From the NCBI GenBank assembly GCA_018389105.1, contig JACATO010000589.1, positions 1,972,001-2,036,000 on the forward strand: a stretch of DNA of 64,000 nt, written 5' to 3'. This stretch comes from Nautilus pompilius (Eukaryota; Mollusca; Cephalopoda; Nautilida; Nautilidae). The notes under the pieces are model-generated. The model was given only the letters and a program-made list of their open reading frames with translations, was not told where the DNA came from and searched no databases. How positions within the stretch are numbered: position 1 is the first letter of the stretch; each line of letters opens with the position of its first letter. Shown piece after piece: positions 23,945 to 36,985 of this stretch. The position numbers and the translations under genes are program-made.

Positions 23945-24245
23945 TTAGTATTTTAACTCTGGCCTGTCCCCTGGATTTAGCCCAGACTAATTTTTCAACA
24001 AAAGGATAGGAAAATGAAGATCAGGCTCCCAATCGCGGAAACTTCTTAGGAGATGTCGTAGAACGGTCTGCAAGATTTATATCTCGCCCAAGGTGGAATA
24101 TGACCACAAAATATAAGATGCTCGTGCGGTTACAAAAACTTTCCATAAACTCACATTCTAATCCTGAATTCGCCGGTTGCTTGGTGACGGATGCAGTTGT
24201 CGTGAGTTCAGCTCGCGGCGAATTAATATAATTAGGCAAGCACCC
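23945..24245 (-). repeat. Unnamed dispersed repeat, copy 2
   Basis: Second copy of the element at 22,710-22,965, in the same orientation and slightly longer at the 5' side on the minus strand. It retains the order of conserved blocks described for copy 1. Neither copy has an intact long reading frame. Confidence 0.7.
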
Positions 24246-24824
24246 AGACAAAGAAAGTAAATTAGGGATAATGCGGGTGTATCTATTAATCCTGAAAGTT
24301 AGACGTCGTGGAATACCACAAATCTAAACTGACTAATTTTTCGGCGTTTTCACTGTTTAAAATACTTCAGTCTCCCATTTCAGTGCCATTGGGGAGGAGA
24401 AAAACTTTGTTTCAGATGATTTTTTAGCGTTTATGCATCGTTACGGGTACTGAATATCTTTTGTTGCGGCATGCTTTGTGTTCGGGCATTCCATCAGCCG
24501 TCATGTTCATCCTAGGCCCAGCCACAACTGAATGGAACATTTTAGGAAATAATATATAGTATTACTCAGTGCTCTTACGTGGCGCAGGAATTAACGAAAA
24601 AACTTTTTAAAATTTATACTGTACATTACAAAAGAATAAAAGAGAAAATTCGGTAAATTAAGTCGAATAGAAAAATCCGGTTTGTTTGTTTTTTTTTTAA
24701 ATTAATATATCTGCAAAATGAATTACGAAAAACTATTATTTTGAGTTATCAACCGTTGACTGTTTTGAAATATATATAAAGAGAGAAAACTCGTTGCTGC
24801 TAATACTTTAGCCCCTTCAGCTCA

Positions 24825-24825
<1 letters not shown>
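24246..24825. other. AT-rich non-coding stretch
   Basis: I see no gene, RNA or transposon in it. Confidence 0.5.
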
Positions 24826-24858
<33 letters not shown>

Positions 24859-24872
24859 GTACTGACATCACA
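24826..24872 (+). repeat. CT-rich array C, left part
   Basis: A CT run ends in a ctgtactgacatca unit, the array A motif with one base changed. The array is interrupted by the MITE that begins at 24,873 and resumes at 25,443. Confidence 0.85.
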
Positions 24873-25442
24873 CAGTTGTCCCCCCGGTATTCGCGGGGGT
24901 TACGTCCCTTGAGCACCCGTGAAGAGTGAAAAACCGCGAATATTGGACGTGGTCCATTAAAATGCCTATAAACGTCAAAATATAACGTAAAATATAAGTA
25001 AATATCTAATAATAATTTAATAAAAAATACAATACTCAGCGAAACACTCGAGATAGCTACATGCGGTAAACTGGGATGATGCTGGGCTGCATCTGCCTGA
25101 GACAGCGCCTCGGGGCAGCAGCCAATCAGCAGCGAGGAGAAATGAATAACGCTCTCGGATTGGCTACTTTCAAACCTCCAGCCAATAGTGTTTATTTTAT
25201 ATCGATATTTTGCTGAATTTACGTTAGTATTTATATTACAAAATTAGTAAATTATATTGTTATTACTAATTTAGCGTTAAAAAGCGTGAAAAAATTTACA
25301 TTGCCACGAAAAAAGCCATAAATAATCGCGGAAGATATTTGCGATTCCGCGAATAACCGGGGGTTTCCACGAACAATTATTAGTTAGGTTTTAAGGAAAA
25401 TTCCGCGAATAACTGGGGCCGCGATTACGTGGGGGTCGACTG
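24873..25442. mobile_element. pogo/Tigger-like MITE, about 570 bp
   Basis: The left end reads CAGTTGTCCCCCCGGTATTC then GCGGGGG; the reverse complement of the right end reads CAGTCGACCCCCACGTAATC then GCGGCCCCAG. These ends share the CAGT..(A/T)CCCCC...AT(T)CGCGG layout of pogo/Tigger-type terminal inverted repeats. Secondary gcgaat/attcgcgg words recur further in on both sides. The right end is followed by TA; the left is preceded by CA, one change from the TA target-site duplication of this superfamily. There is no coding capacity. It sits inside a CT-rich TGACGTCA-type array, so it inserted after that array formed. Confidence 0.8.
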
Positions 25443-25526
25443 TATATCTTTCTCTGGTATCTTTCTTTGTATTGGCGTCATTTCTCGCTCTGTACTGACT
25501 TCATCTTTTTCTCTGTTCTGTACTTA

Positions 25527-25593
<67 letters not shown>

Positions 25594-25616
25594 CCTCTCT
25601 CTCTCTCTCTCAACTA
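25443..25616 (+). repeat. CT-rich array C, right part, with long (CT)n
   Basis: Degenerate units (tgtattggcgtcat, tgtactgacttcat, tgtacttacatc) separated by CT-rich spacers lead into a (CT)n run from about 25,530 to 25,611. Confidence 0.88.
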
Positions 25617-26170
25617 ATATTTTGACTTGACTGAAAATGATAGATGCACAAGTTTGAAAAAATTAATTTAATTAATAATGTGAAATTTCATCTTTTGTCG
25701 CGTTTTGATAAATATAAAGGCATTCTTTTGTTTGTTTGTTTAATTTTAGAAAGACATCAGGATGCATCTGCTAATAATATTTATTAATTAGATTAAAACA
25801 GTTGATCAGTCTGATACGTTAAAGATTTCTATTTTTAGACTTAAATTTGCACGCCCATGGGAACAGAGGAGCCTGGGAGCGGGAGGCTGAGCATACTTCC
25901 TCAAATCATGGTCTTTTGTTTTCTATCACCAACATCAGCGCTTTCGTCGGAGGTATTAACCCCAACCTCTGAGGTTACTCGGTTATTGGCTATTACCCTA
26001 AACGTGCGCGGCTATTAGGTCATTGGTCCTAAACGTCTGAGATTATTATGTCATAGATGTCCATTGTTATTGGGTTATTGTTCAAGGTGCTGATTACGGT
26101 GATAGGATAGCTCCCAAAAATGCGCATTTTTGAAAATAGTCTTTTCGAAACCCAAAAGCTGTTCTCAACA
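25617..26170. other. Non-coding stretch
   Basis: AT-rich sequence with a (GTTT)n-like run near 25,727-25,742. No gene recognised. Confidence 0.5.
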
Positions 26171-26174
26171 ACAA

Positions 26175-26180
26175 CAACTA

Positions 26181-26222
<42 letters not shown>

Positions 26223-26245
26223 CTACTACCACTACCACTACTACG
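26175..26245. repeat. (TAC)n microsatellite
   Basis: ACT/TAC trinucleotide run with an ACC-interrupted right end. The Ser- and Tyr-rich open frames over it are artefacts. Confidence 0.93.
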
Positions 26246-26509
26246 TAAGAATAAATTCACAAGCACATTAAAAACGGTTTCCTCGAGATGGCAAATGTCC
26301 ATAGTTTTCACGTTGCACGTTTTGAGATAATAGCCAGATCGCGTCGACTCCAAGCTCCTAGGTGCTGTTTTATTTCCCAATAAAGAAAACATGGGATTTA
26401 TCAAATCGCTTTACAACGATTCCATGGATGTCGAAAGACACCCCGATACGGTGTCCAGAGCCGGACTATATACCCCAGCCTTAGTTTTCTCTTTGGCCGC
26501 CGGATTCCG

Positions 26510-27840
26510 TTAGTGTGCCATCTGTCGGTGAGGTTTCTTCTGCACGCGCCTAGAATGCTTGCTCGTGTTTTCCATCCCTTCAGTTGTACTCCATAGTACT
26601 TCCGCTGAAGTTCTATTCCTGCGACTGTTAAGGTCTTCCTTCACAAAATAAAGTAAGTCGACGGCGGATTCAAAACGGCCGGCTATTTCTTCGAATCCAA
26701 TTTGATTGAGCGCAAAATACCTTTTTGCTTCCATAACTCTTAAGTCAGAATTGGTCTCAGGTATTTCGGTTGGCACCTCGGTAACTTCAAAAAGCGTAAG
26801 GAACAAACATGCTGGTACAACCATCTTTTCTCAAACTGTCTTCTAGCTAACAAAACAACTAATGTATGAGCAGTTTTTCGAGTAAGTAAAAGAAATTATC
26901 TGCTATTCTGATCGGCTTTAGACTGTCCATGATTACTAAATTAAGTCAGTGATTAAAACAGTGACCATAAAAGGTGGCTGGTGTTTTTAGATTGTTGCCA
27001 TTAAACTGGCCGCTCGTGACATTGTAAACTGTATATATTTCGATATAAATTTGGCACCCTTCAAGCCCTTCACAAACTAAATCAGTTAAGCACCACCATT
27101 CACATGTTTAGGGTGTGCATAACGATTGAATTCTTCATTTTTGCGTCAGTCACAGATCTAATTACAGGAATTCTCTTTGTCTTATCCACATTTATTGTTT
27201 TATCCACAATCAGAGAGAAAGAGCACGATGCCTTTACTTCTTTAAGTATCTGCTCCCTAATCCTACTGGAAATAATCTGAAATATTTGGTTTTTTAGTTA
27301 AGAGACTCATACACTTTGCTCTCAGATAACGATTTTAACATTTTCCCGAATGTTTCCAGCGTTAAAACTGCCTTCACGTTCTTCTTGAGCTACTCCCTGA
27401 CAACGCGCCAAACTTACAACTTTGGCGAGGTACTTCATAAAATTTTTCTTTCCCTCTGATGCACGTTTTATGGCGGCCCCTGGTCAACCCTTCTACCAGA
27501 AGCAGCGCGTTTATTAAAATCTTTCCGTGTTATGGACGCTTGAAGACGAAAACCATTTTGTTTTTTCATGTTTACGGAAAACACTCTCAGTTGCTGTAAT
27601 TCACTGTCTGCGTATATGCACAAAAGTTTTCTGTCTACTTTTACCTGGCTTCAGGAAATGGTGGCAGCGGGAGCAGTCAGCAGAGTCTTTAACTCGCTCA
27701 GTATTTGAGCCATTTGCTTCTACTATAGGCGGAACTGAATCCGCACCAGTTACCACCGAACAAAGTCTGTGGATATTTGGCGAGCTTCTTGGAATCTCCA
27801 GGTTCACCTTCTGATAGATCTTTAGGGCCAGGTATTTCAC
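26510..27840 (-). mobile_element. Decayed hAT-type transposon (DUF4371/ZMYM-like transposase relic)
   Basis: Minus-strand fragments in order resemble the hAT transposases with a DUF4371 domain (the ZMYM1/THAP-type lineage). An N-terminal zinc-finger-like part, CSRCHHFLKPGKSRQKTF (about 27,670-27,610), is followed by ITATESVFRKHEKTKWFSSS (about 27,605-27,545; family ...W..A.....F.KHEKS..H). Then comes NFMKYLAKVVS in place of the GNF..LL.LLA block. The core QIISSRIREQILKEVKASCS (about 27,290-27,230) runs on into FSLIVDKTINVDKTKR, matching family I...IR..ILEE...A.YFSIIVD.T.DI.; the first catalytic Asp is kept. Near the C-terminal end, a 104-codon frame at 26,510-26,824 contains RYFALNQIGFEEIAGRFESA, like the F.LD.I..EL..RF region. 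Many stops and frameshifts make it dead. Confidence 0.62.
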
Positions 27841-30800
27841 GAATTTTCATGAACTCTTTTCGTATTTTCCAAAATCGTTGTTCGAGCCTTCCTCCATAAA
27901 AGAGAAATTCGTCACCCTCGTCGATTTCCTGTTCATCACAGTTTTCTTTAAATATTTAACTTTCTTCACCTGACATAACGATCGATTCTTCTTTCCTGGT
28001 TTATGTCTGTGTTCGAGAGATCAGTCGCCTTAAGGCCGTGGCTATACTGTGTGGTACACGAACTTGGACTGAAGAACGCAACTCCAATTTCAAGACTGCC
28101 AGAGGCAAACAATTATCGCGCTTAAATTTGGGGAAAGAGCAGAACAAAATTTGGGGATGTTTTTTTGGATAAATCTCATTTTCAAAGCCATGGAAAAAAT
28201 CCCCGAAGTGGAAAGTGCCTGAGCTGATGACGATCAGCTGGAGGAAGTACGTCACCGCGTTGAGGCAGGAATACAGGTCAGGGTTCGCAGTTACCACTCT
28301 AGGAATGCCGAGAATAAAAAAAATGATTAAATGATATGCTGATAAGTGAAGGAATACTATGACATGGTACTGATAAAACTGGAGGAACCAGACAAGCTAA
28401 ACACACACTACTCGCCAAACCTTATTTAGTCATCAGAGAGAGGGTCAACTGTGATTGCAATATCTCCCGTGTCAAGAAATATCAGCCACTGAAAAAGACA
28501 TCAGTTAAAGAATACGATGGACGAAAGTCCTACCTACGAGATTCCGAAGTTATGCATTTGGATTAATGTGTTGTTGACGATGAGACACTCACTTATCCTT
28601 TTTGATCTATTCTCAAGATGAACATACAACATGGAACATGGTTCCAACGGAAGAGATGTTATTACACATTTCTGTTTTATTCCATGTCTCTTCCGGTTAT
28701 CGTTTTTAAAAACGAAAGTAAAAGAGAAGTCTAGAGAACATGGGAATTAGTATGGAGAAATAAGTCGTGTGTTTGTCAGATCTGTACAATATGTTCGACA
28801 TTCATTGTTCCAAGAGTTTGTGGATGTAATATGGACTTTTACCTGATTAAAAATCTTCTGATAGCACTACATAATCTTGAGTAATATCCTCCTCAATCAA
28901 GACAGGTAGGGTTAAAAAATACTGAGATCCTAATTGAGGTATGTAATGAATATTTCCATTGCGTGAAGAATAGAGTCTCTCTGTATGGAGAAATTGTATT
29001 TTCTATTTGGTGTCGTGTGAGGTGAACATCTTTCAAAGCACAGTGACAACCTATGTAGGGATTTACAGATTCCCGCCGTTTTTGTTGCAGAGGGACAGAA
29101 GATGCCCTCGCAACGCTGTAAACGTTGAGAAGCGAAGAAGTATTTGGTCTCTTTTGAGAGAAGACTAAGGCCATAGATGAAGAATCAGGGGGGGTGAAAG
29201 ATCTATTAGAAGACTTCGCAGACACACTGGCGAAATTTTTTACCATCTCAAAAGTATGAAGAAGCAGAACAACAACTGTTTATTATCAATTGCTCGATTT
29301 AACAGTGAAGCGTGTGAAAAGCCGGTACAAGCAGCCAGGCTATGAGGCGCGTGCAGGGATCGGCAGAACCATCATCTCGAAGCAGCTACAGGAGAAGGGT
29401 CTGACCGCGAGTTGTTGTTGTGACTCTTATGGATCTCACGTAAGCTTAAGGCCGTTTGAAATCCAACTTACCACTTTACAAGCTCAGAAAGACAGTTCCA
29501 AGGCGACTGGAAAATGATTCGTAAGTACTCAACAATGGACGCTCATTGATATCGTTTATCATATATACGAACATACGTAAAATCTTTGTCATGCTATACT
29601 AGTCAATATTTGTTCACATATGGTTTTGGTAATACGTATTATGATAATCAACATCGTCTTTCGATGATTTCATTGTTGTTTTTTTTATTGTGTAATAGTT
29701 TACACTTTTAACAGAATTCACTCGACAATACGCAGCCCTTTTCCCGAGAGTGAGTTATCCCCCCTTTCTACGCTCTCGCGCGAAAACCAGGTGAACAGAT
29801 TAGTTAGTCCCCTCCACATCTAATCTCGCTCCTCCTACAAGTGCGGCTACTACGTCGTCGGAGTAACACGAGTGGCAGGACTCGACATTTGGCCTTCCTC
29901 CTCTTTCTCCCGGTGTCTGGCTTTCGCAAACATTATCTAGTGTCCCAAAAGGTAACTGCCCTTGCTACACCCCAACCATCAGGAAGCACCAGGTAAACGT
30001 CGAGGATCGAGCGGCTCCGTTAACCCCTTTACGCCCTAGGTATCTTTCCACCACATCGGCCGTACGCGTGGGGGGCCACTGTCACGTCGGAAGATGAATC
30101 CCCACCCGACATGATGCTTCCCTGAGGGAAGGGGGGCATGATGGATGAAAACCTCTGCCTCTAATCGTCGGCAGACAGTGTAGCTTTGATTCCAGGTAAA
30201 CCTCCGACACTCGTGGCTGAATCGTAGTCCCAAGCTTGTATTAATCTACCTGCATGCTTCGCAGGAGGCAGTGTTTCCCGGCTGCTAGATCGCTCCCTGG
30301 CCCCGCCCTCAAACTAACTGCTGTTGATTATCGCCAAACAGTTCAAAATCGGACTCCTCTTAAAGAGCAGCTTCGGCCATCCCGTCCCCCCATCCTGGTG
30401 GCCAATTTCAGCCGTTTTGTTGCCCTTTTTTTCACAGCAAAGATGTCTGGCAGCTACGTCTATCGAGACCACTTCGCGCTATTACCTGTATCTTATTGTT
30501 CGTGGAGAAACGTTACCGGCGGGCCCCCCCCCTATACTATAGCCATTCGCAAGGTCCCTACTGGCTCGTCGTCTATCAGGTAGAGAACAAGCCCTGAGCT
30601 ACTTCGCTTTTTGGACAGTCGGTCAGCAGCACCAGTTTCGTGTACGCTCCTCGGAGTCTTGCATACAGCTTCTGTAAACTGGAGTAGGACTGCAATCTGC
30701 AGCGTGGAACAGCCTTCACCAGCTGAAGCCTCGATTTCGATACACTTTTCATGTGACCTTTCCCCCCCTCAGCAGGAGCCACCACCCAACACAGCCTATA

Positions 30801-33500
30801 CTTTTATTGTCTGTCCTCCTGCGGGTGCGACACTCTCTGACTGCTTGCAGGGCAACCAGTCACGGGGTACAACATCAGCCGTTATTTGGATTTTATGCTG
30901 TCCTTCGATAATTATTTATATATATATGTATATATGTATACTCTATACGAAATAAATAGAAACATGTGATCCCAAAAAAGAAAATTAATTTCCCTGTATT
31001 TATTTGTGAAAGTGAAAATCAATCTTTAAAAAGAGATTTATTATCTCCCTTAGTCTCCCTTAAAACAAGAAAGAAGATTCAAAGGGCAGGAAGATTAACA
31101 CCACAGAGGAAATGATTTATGCTGCTTCAAGAAAGCTTTGATGGATAACTAAAATAAACAAGTAGATGCGCGTGGTTTTTCGTCTTCCCTCTCCCAAAGT
31201 GCACGGAATCACTGCTCTTTAATGCCGCGCACTTTCAGGTGAAGATGTTTGGCAACTCTATCCCTCCTTGAGGGACCCTTCCCCACAATTACCGAAGAGA
31301 GGGCGGCGAGTCGACAATGAAAAGCCACCGACCAAACATCTGAAGTCTCCCCCTACATTGTTCGCTTACGCCACACGAAAATGTAAAACAATATTAAGGG
31401 GAGATAACACAAACTAGAAACAAATTATATGCTTTTAAAAAATTTTGTTTGTTTATAGTTTCTCTCCCTTTTCTCTCTCTCTCTCACACACACAAACTTT
31501 TATCTTATTTACATGACTAAGCAAAAGACTGATCCAATGCAGCAAAGTGTGGAATAACAGGTTCTCGGTATAGCTGAACGAATGTGATACAAAGGAAAGA
31601 AATGCGCAAGAGTCACAAGAATGTTCTATATTTAATTACTCAGTGGGTTAGTGGACATTTTCAATGGCAAATAAATATTTCTATAATATAATCTTTGTAT
31701 TTTTCGCCCACTCATCCCGATTATCCAGAAAAGCGAGTCCACTTAGATATCTGAAGAGTAAAAAAAAGGGAGACAAACAAAAGTAACCCATAGATTAAAA
31801 AACAAACAAACAAACAAAACACAACAACTGCACCTGAAACCAGGTAAAAATAAATATTCATGCTATGAGACATTCTGAATATTTGTTAACGTAAGGGCTT
31901 TATTCTGGGTAATGTTCAGATGGAAAAGTGTGTACATCCTGGCAAGCTGACAAAGGATACAACCAGAGTTGTACCGCTTTCGTCATAAAGTTATAATCTA
32001 ATTATACTATTCAATACGCAGAAGAGTCATTGCGGGCGTTTATTACTTAACAAAATGACTTTCAATATTGCAAATTTATTTTGTTTTTTCAAATTCGTCG
32101 TGTTATGAATTGCTTCGTACGTAAATCAGTGTGGGTTTATTACTATTCAGTTTACAGACTACATACCAGGAAAGCGAGTGGTGATGCAAAATGAACCTGG
32201 TAGATTGCAAAGACAGATCAGCTGTTGATATATATATATATGGGCCAGTAATGGCTGACTAACCTATAAACACCAGCGCACAATCGTTGGTAATGACTTC
32301 GTGTGGTACTTGCTCTGGGAGAGACGATGTATATATATTGCTTTCTCTTTTTTTCAGACAAACAAATTCATTCTGATCAGCAATGATGCAATAACAGCGC
32401 GTGTTATATATTTCAGTGTCTGGTGTAAGATTGGCTACCAGTGTAAGGGAACTATAAAATACATGTTTTATTGGCCTCGTTTTCTCTTTTATAATCCTGT
32501 TTGGTTACCATATTCCGATCCATGGGCTATTTTAACTGTGTATTATTACACATACTCTGTGTGTGTGTGTGTCGTGCGTAATTTGCGGACCTGTCCAATC
32601 CACGGAACGGGCACACGTGACTGCGTAATCCCACAGAATAAGCAACAACTTTAGTACCATTTCATAAGGATTTTTTACTACATCGTGCTGTTAATTAGTT
32701 GTAAATTATAATATCGCAGATTAGTACATTTCAGTGTAAAAAAATAATAGATAGCAGGGGCTACTATCAAACTAATGACATGGAACACATAAAAAGCGAA
32801 CTTTAGTCCATCATCAAATAAGCTTAAAGCATCATCGCTCTCTCCATGGGATTACTCAGATTAAGTGATTGCCTAATCCCAAGTAATGAGCATCTGAGCT
32901 TTGGTATAGCTTTGCATATTCTCGGGAATTACGCGATTTCTTTTCGTAATCAGCGGATTGGGCAGTTCCGAGTTTTGGGTCCGACACATGTTTAAAATAA
33001 AAAATGTGTATCGTTAAAAAATGTTCATGGATTTTTAAAATTGCATTGTCTTCAGTATGGAAAACTCAATAAAGCTTAAGGGCAAAAGCAACGGGAGGTT
33101 ACTGGTGTCCACAAAGCACAAACAACAGGTTTGCTCAGGTGTTCGCAGAGACACAGTAGCAGGGCAGATAACCCTTCTTTCAGAGTCAACTGTTTTGCTT
33201 AAAAGGGATGCTTTGTTCGTCAATAATGTTTATAAATGAATATATAACTTCCTTTGCAATACAGTATACAATTGAATAAATAATACACTGGTGAGAGTTT
33301 GTGAAACTAATTTAAAGTTTCGATTTTCCAGTGCTCGCTCGAATGGAACGAGGCTATTATTGCGTTTTATTACAGTATCTCACGGGGAGGTTACAGTTCA
33401 AATGCTACATTAAATCTGTATGTCTCTGCTTGCTGCCTGAATCGGTTTGGCCAGGTTCATAGAATACTTATCCAGCCACAAAAATATTTTAAAGATAAAA
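27841..33500. other. CpG-normal non-coding stretch
   Basis: No gene is recognised. Open minus-strand frames at 28,001-28,297 and 28,893-29,246 have no motif I can place, and may belong to further decayed transposons. The segment 29,750-30,900 is richer in GC and CG. AT microsatellites occur at 30,914-30,940 and 32,230-32,241. A (CT)n run merging into (CA)n lies near 31,464-31,494. Confidence 0.5.
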
Positions 33501-36500
33501 CTGATGTGCTTAATTCGTTACTCATCTATCATCTAGACAACACATGGTTGGACCAGTCATCGGGGGGTAAGCTCAGAAGAACCGACAGCGAGACCCGCTT
33601 GGGGTTTGCTGAGAAATCGTCATGGAGACGTGACCTCTGACCTTCCGTGGTGTTTTTTTTAACCGAAACGTCGTCTGAACGACAGTGGCAGGAGCTGCCT
33701 GTCGGACAGCTAGAGTAAGCGAGGCGAACTAGTGCAGACAAGTCTCCGCGTTCGCGACACACCGGGCTACGTTTGCCCACACAGACTCGGTTATCGTCCA
33801 GCTTCTCTATCCCGACGATAGAGGGAGCTGCTTCTCTTTTTTTTCTCTCTCTCTCTCTCTCGATTTCGACGCGACCCCCCGACAGTATTACAGTTTCTTG
33901 GGGACGGGCCATATAATCTACCCCTCTTTTTCTGGGTGTTCCTGAAAGAAAAAGGGGGGGCCAGTCGTTGCGGGGGAGATATCCTGAAGTCACCGCTATA
34001 AGCAACATTTGAAAAAGAGTCGCTCTAACGCTCAGGAAAATGGTGACTAACTGTAACCCTTTGACATCGGAGATCGGGGCCTTTGATAACAGATTCAACA
34101 GACAAACTAGTGCATATGTTAACAACGCGGCACAAAAGCAGACACTGTTTGTATCTTGGTTTAAAGTTTTAATGCCAAATCTGATAAAGAAAATTTTCTT
34201 TTAACGGAAATCCTCTTTTATCGTCAGTAATGGTCTTCTGCGTTTTGAGAATTACCAAGAAACATCCATCCGTACGCACTGAGATGTCTCGAACTACAAG
34301 AATATATGTCCTCTAAGGTCCAAACATAGCACCAACGTGGATAACAAAGAAGAAGAAAAAATGGGGGAGGGAAAGTTTGTATATCTTTACACCAGCATCC
34401 GTTGGCGACCGAGAGTTGCTATCAGCTCTCCATCTGCTGTCGGAGATCCTACAATGGATTCGTCTTGGCGGAACGCTGCAAATATAGCCAGTGATTTTCG
34501 TATGGTGTCTTGCGGTTGTTTCGCTGATGGACTGGTTCACGTGGCACCGTCTCCGTATCGCAGGACGCTGTCTGATTCTGTGGGTCAGCGTTATGATGTG
34601 GAATCCCCACTGTTGCTACAGATCTAGCACTGACTACACAATACCCTATGGATCATATTTTGACAGCCATCTCCAATTCTTCTGACTCGGCAACGTAGCT
34701 GGAAAATGACGCTACAGAATGATAGCAGACTATCGTATACCGGGGCAAAGGCAACTAATCCACTAATAGATAGACATTAAGTACTCAAAACTTTAAAACA
34801 TTCTTTATTGTTCGGAAACTTCACGCTAACTAGCATCAAGTAAACTAACCTCGTGGATGCTCCGCCTATTCTTATTAAACTTAATGGTAGGATCTGCAAT
34901 GTCTGAACGGCACCAAGTCTGCGGTACGCCTGGAATATCAATATTTTCAGTTTCTTAACAATTCTTTTATAATTTTCTATTTTTTTTTTAAAAGTGTTAT
35001 AAATATTTTTAATTAAATTAAGAGTCATATTCTTTAATAGCAATATATATTTTTTTACAGGATAACCCTTCTTTTTTATTTATTTATTTTGGCCATCTCA
35101 CTTTTCAGTTTTTTTCTTTACCTTTTCCATATCTGAAAATGAATCCCACAGAAGAACTCTCGCTTGTTAAGGAGCTTCGCCATTTACCCGGACATTGCCG
35201 CATAATTAAAAACTCCGTGCCAAAAAACGGAGAGAGCCCAAGAAATGCCTGTTATCGTTCATTGATCTATTTATTTGACGGCAACGACTAAAACGTATTT
35301 GCGTTAGAATTCAGTAAACGACGATTCACTGATCAAGTGACTCTCCATTTGCTGGTAAGATGGTCAGACGTAGTTCACTCTCTGGGACACCTAAATAAAT
35401 AACTGGATATCCAAGGCTACCCCTAGCGTTTAAGCTTGTACTAACCCAACGGAGGCCGGACCGACACACACCCTATTCACGTGAACAGTGAAAGGGTTAA
35501 CGGCTTCATTTGATCTGCGTGATTACAACGGTTGTTTGCAATAACCGAGCCGAATATCACGTGACCCCCCCTTTAAAAAAAACCTACAGGGAATGTTATT
35601 TTTACATCGAAAAAGAAACTAATTAACATTGATTTTTGATACAAACTTTTGCTTCCGGCTTTAAAACAGTCGGAATTTCTTGCATTTTCTATTTTTTTTA
35701 AAAAACCTAAAAGTGCATCAATTCTCACTTGTGTCGACGCGAAAATTTACTGCAGTGCTGCCCTCTGCTGTATGCTTTAGCTGTGTTGTCTGCCTTACTG
35801 CTTTTAAGATCAGAATAAGTACATTTCCTTCTTTCCGTTTACCTGTTTATTTATCTTATCACCTATGTCTGCAAACCTAGTAAATTATAAAAATGACGAC
35901 CGTGTATCATAGTAAACATTTACTGTTTGTTAGGTATTCTTTTGGAGGGTTGCCTATTGCGAATACCTCATAACCGTGAATACTTCTCATCAAATCTTCA
36001 TTTACCTGGACAAAAAAAGACAAAATCCAGCTTTTTTTTTTTTTTTTCATCTGTTCGGTGAGAAATTATTATTTTCTAAATTAGTTCATGCATCAAACTA
36101 TTTGGGTGGTGTCTTTTGTACTGATTTAAAAATTGAAGAAGCCATATCTGCAGAAAATTCCCCGGATAACCACGACAAGATATTCTGAAACTGGGAGCTT
36201 ATATACCTATTCCGTCTACACCAGAAAGGTAAAAACAATTAAACACAAAGGTATTCCAAGTAATTAACTGTACCTGTTTTCATTAGCCTCCCAAACCCAT
36301 TTGATTATGCAAAAATGTCACATAATATTAATTAATTGACTTTTTTAAAAGGAAATGAAATATTAATTGAAACGAAATATTAAGAGAAAACTAATATTTT
36401 GTGGGGATGTTAAAAGTCGCGAGCAAAAAATATTAAAACCACATGCTTCTGTTTTGAATGTGTTTCATCATCATTTCATTTACACGCTCACATTTTGAAT

Positions 36501-36985
36501 ATTTAGAGAGCCGAGGACACGATGTTAGTTAGAGGATAAATCAAACCTATCTATGGTTGGATGAGAAACTTGGGACGAAAAAAGGGTTTCTTTAACATTA
36601 ATATCCCAGACCATCCTCTTGTGTTAAAGATCCATCGGCTTCAGTAAGCTAAAGTCACTTGCTAGATCCACAGACACAGCCAGTTTACTGTGTTCATTGG
36701 AGGCCCTTCGACCCTCTAGCGCCAGATAGACTAGCAATTTTATCGAGGCTGTGACTTTGCTATTTTAGTTCAAAGTGTAGATCATTTACCTTTATTATTT
36801 TTCTTTCCATTTCCTATCACTTGTCGGGTCTTTACCAACCTCTTCTCCGTCGTTTATGCCGCCATAAAGGTTTAACTGGCCGGATGCAGAAGTAACAGCA
36901 TTTGTGGACACGAGTGTCGCCCGTGCATTGACTTAACTGCGGGTTGCACGGAGATGATCTACGACTCTAAAAAAAAAAGAGCGCA
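33501..36985. other. Non-coding stretch with a GC-rich patch at 33.5-34.1 kb
   Basis: At 33,529-34,125 the minus strand is open for 198 codons without an initial ATG, in CG-rich sequence containing a CT microsatellite (33,845-33,861). The predicted peptide is not recognised. The remainder is AT-rich and featureless. Confidence 0.4.

Noticed and set aside
33529-34125. 198-codon open frame on the minus strand
   Set aside because: It starts without ATG, is GC-rich where stops are rare, includes a GA microsatellite, and has no recognisable motif.
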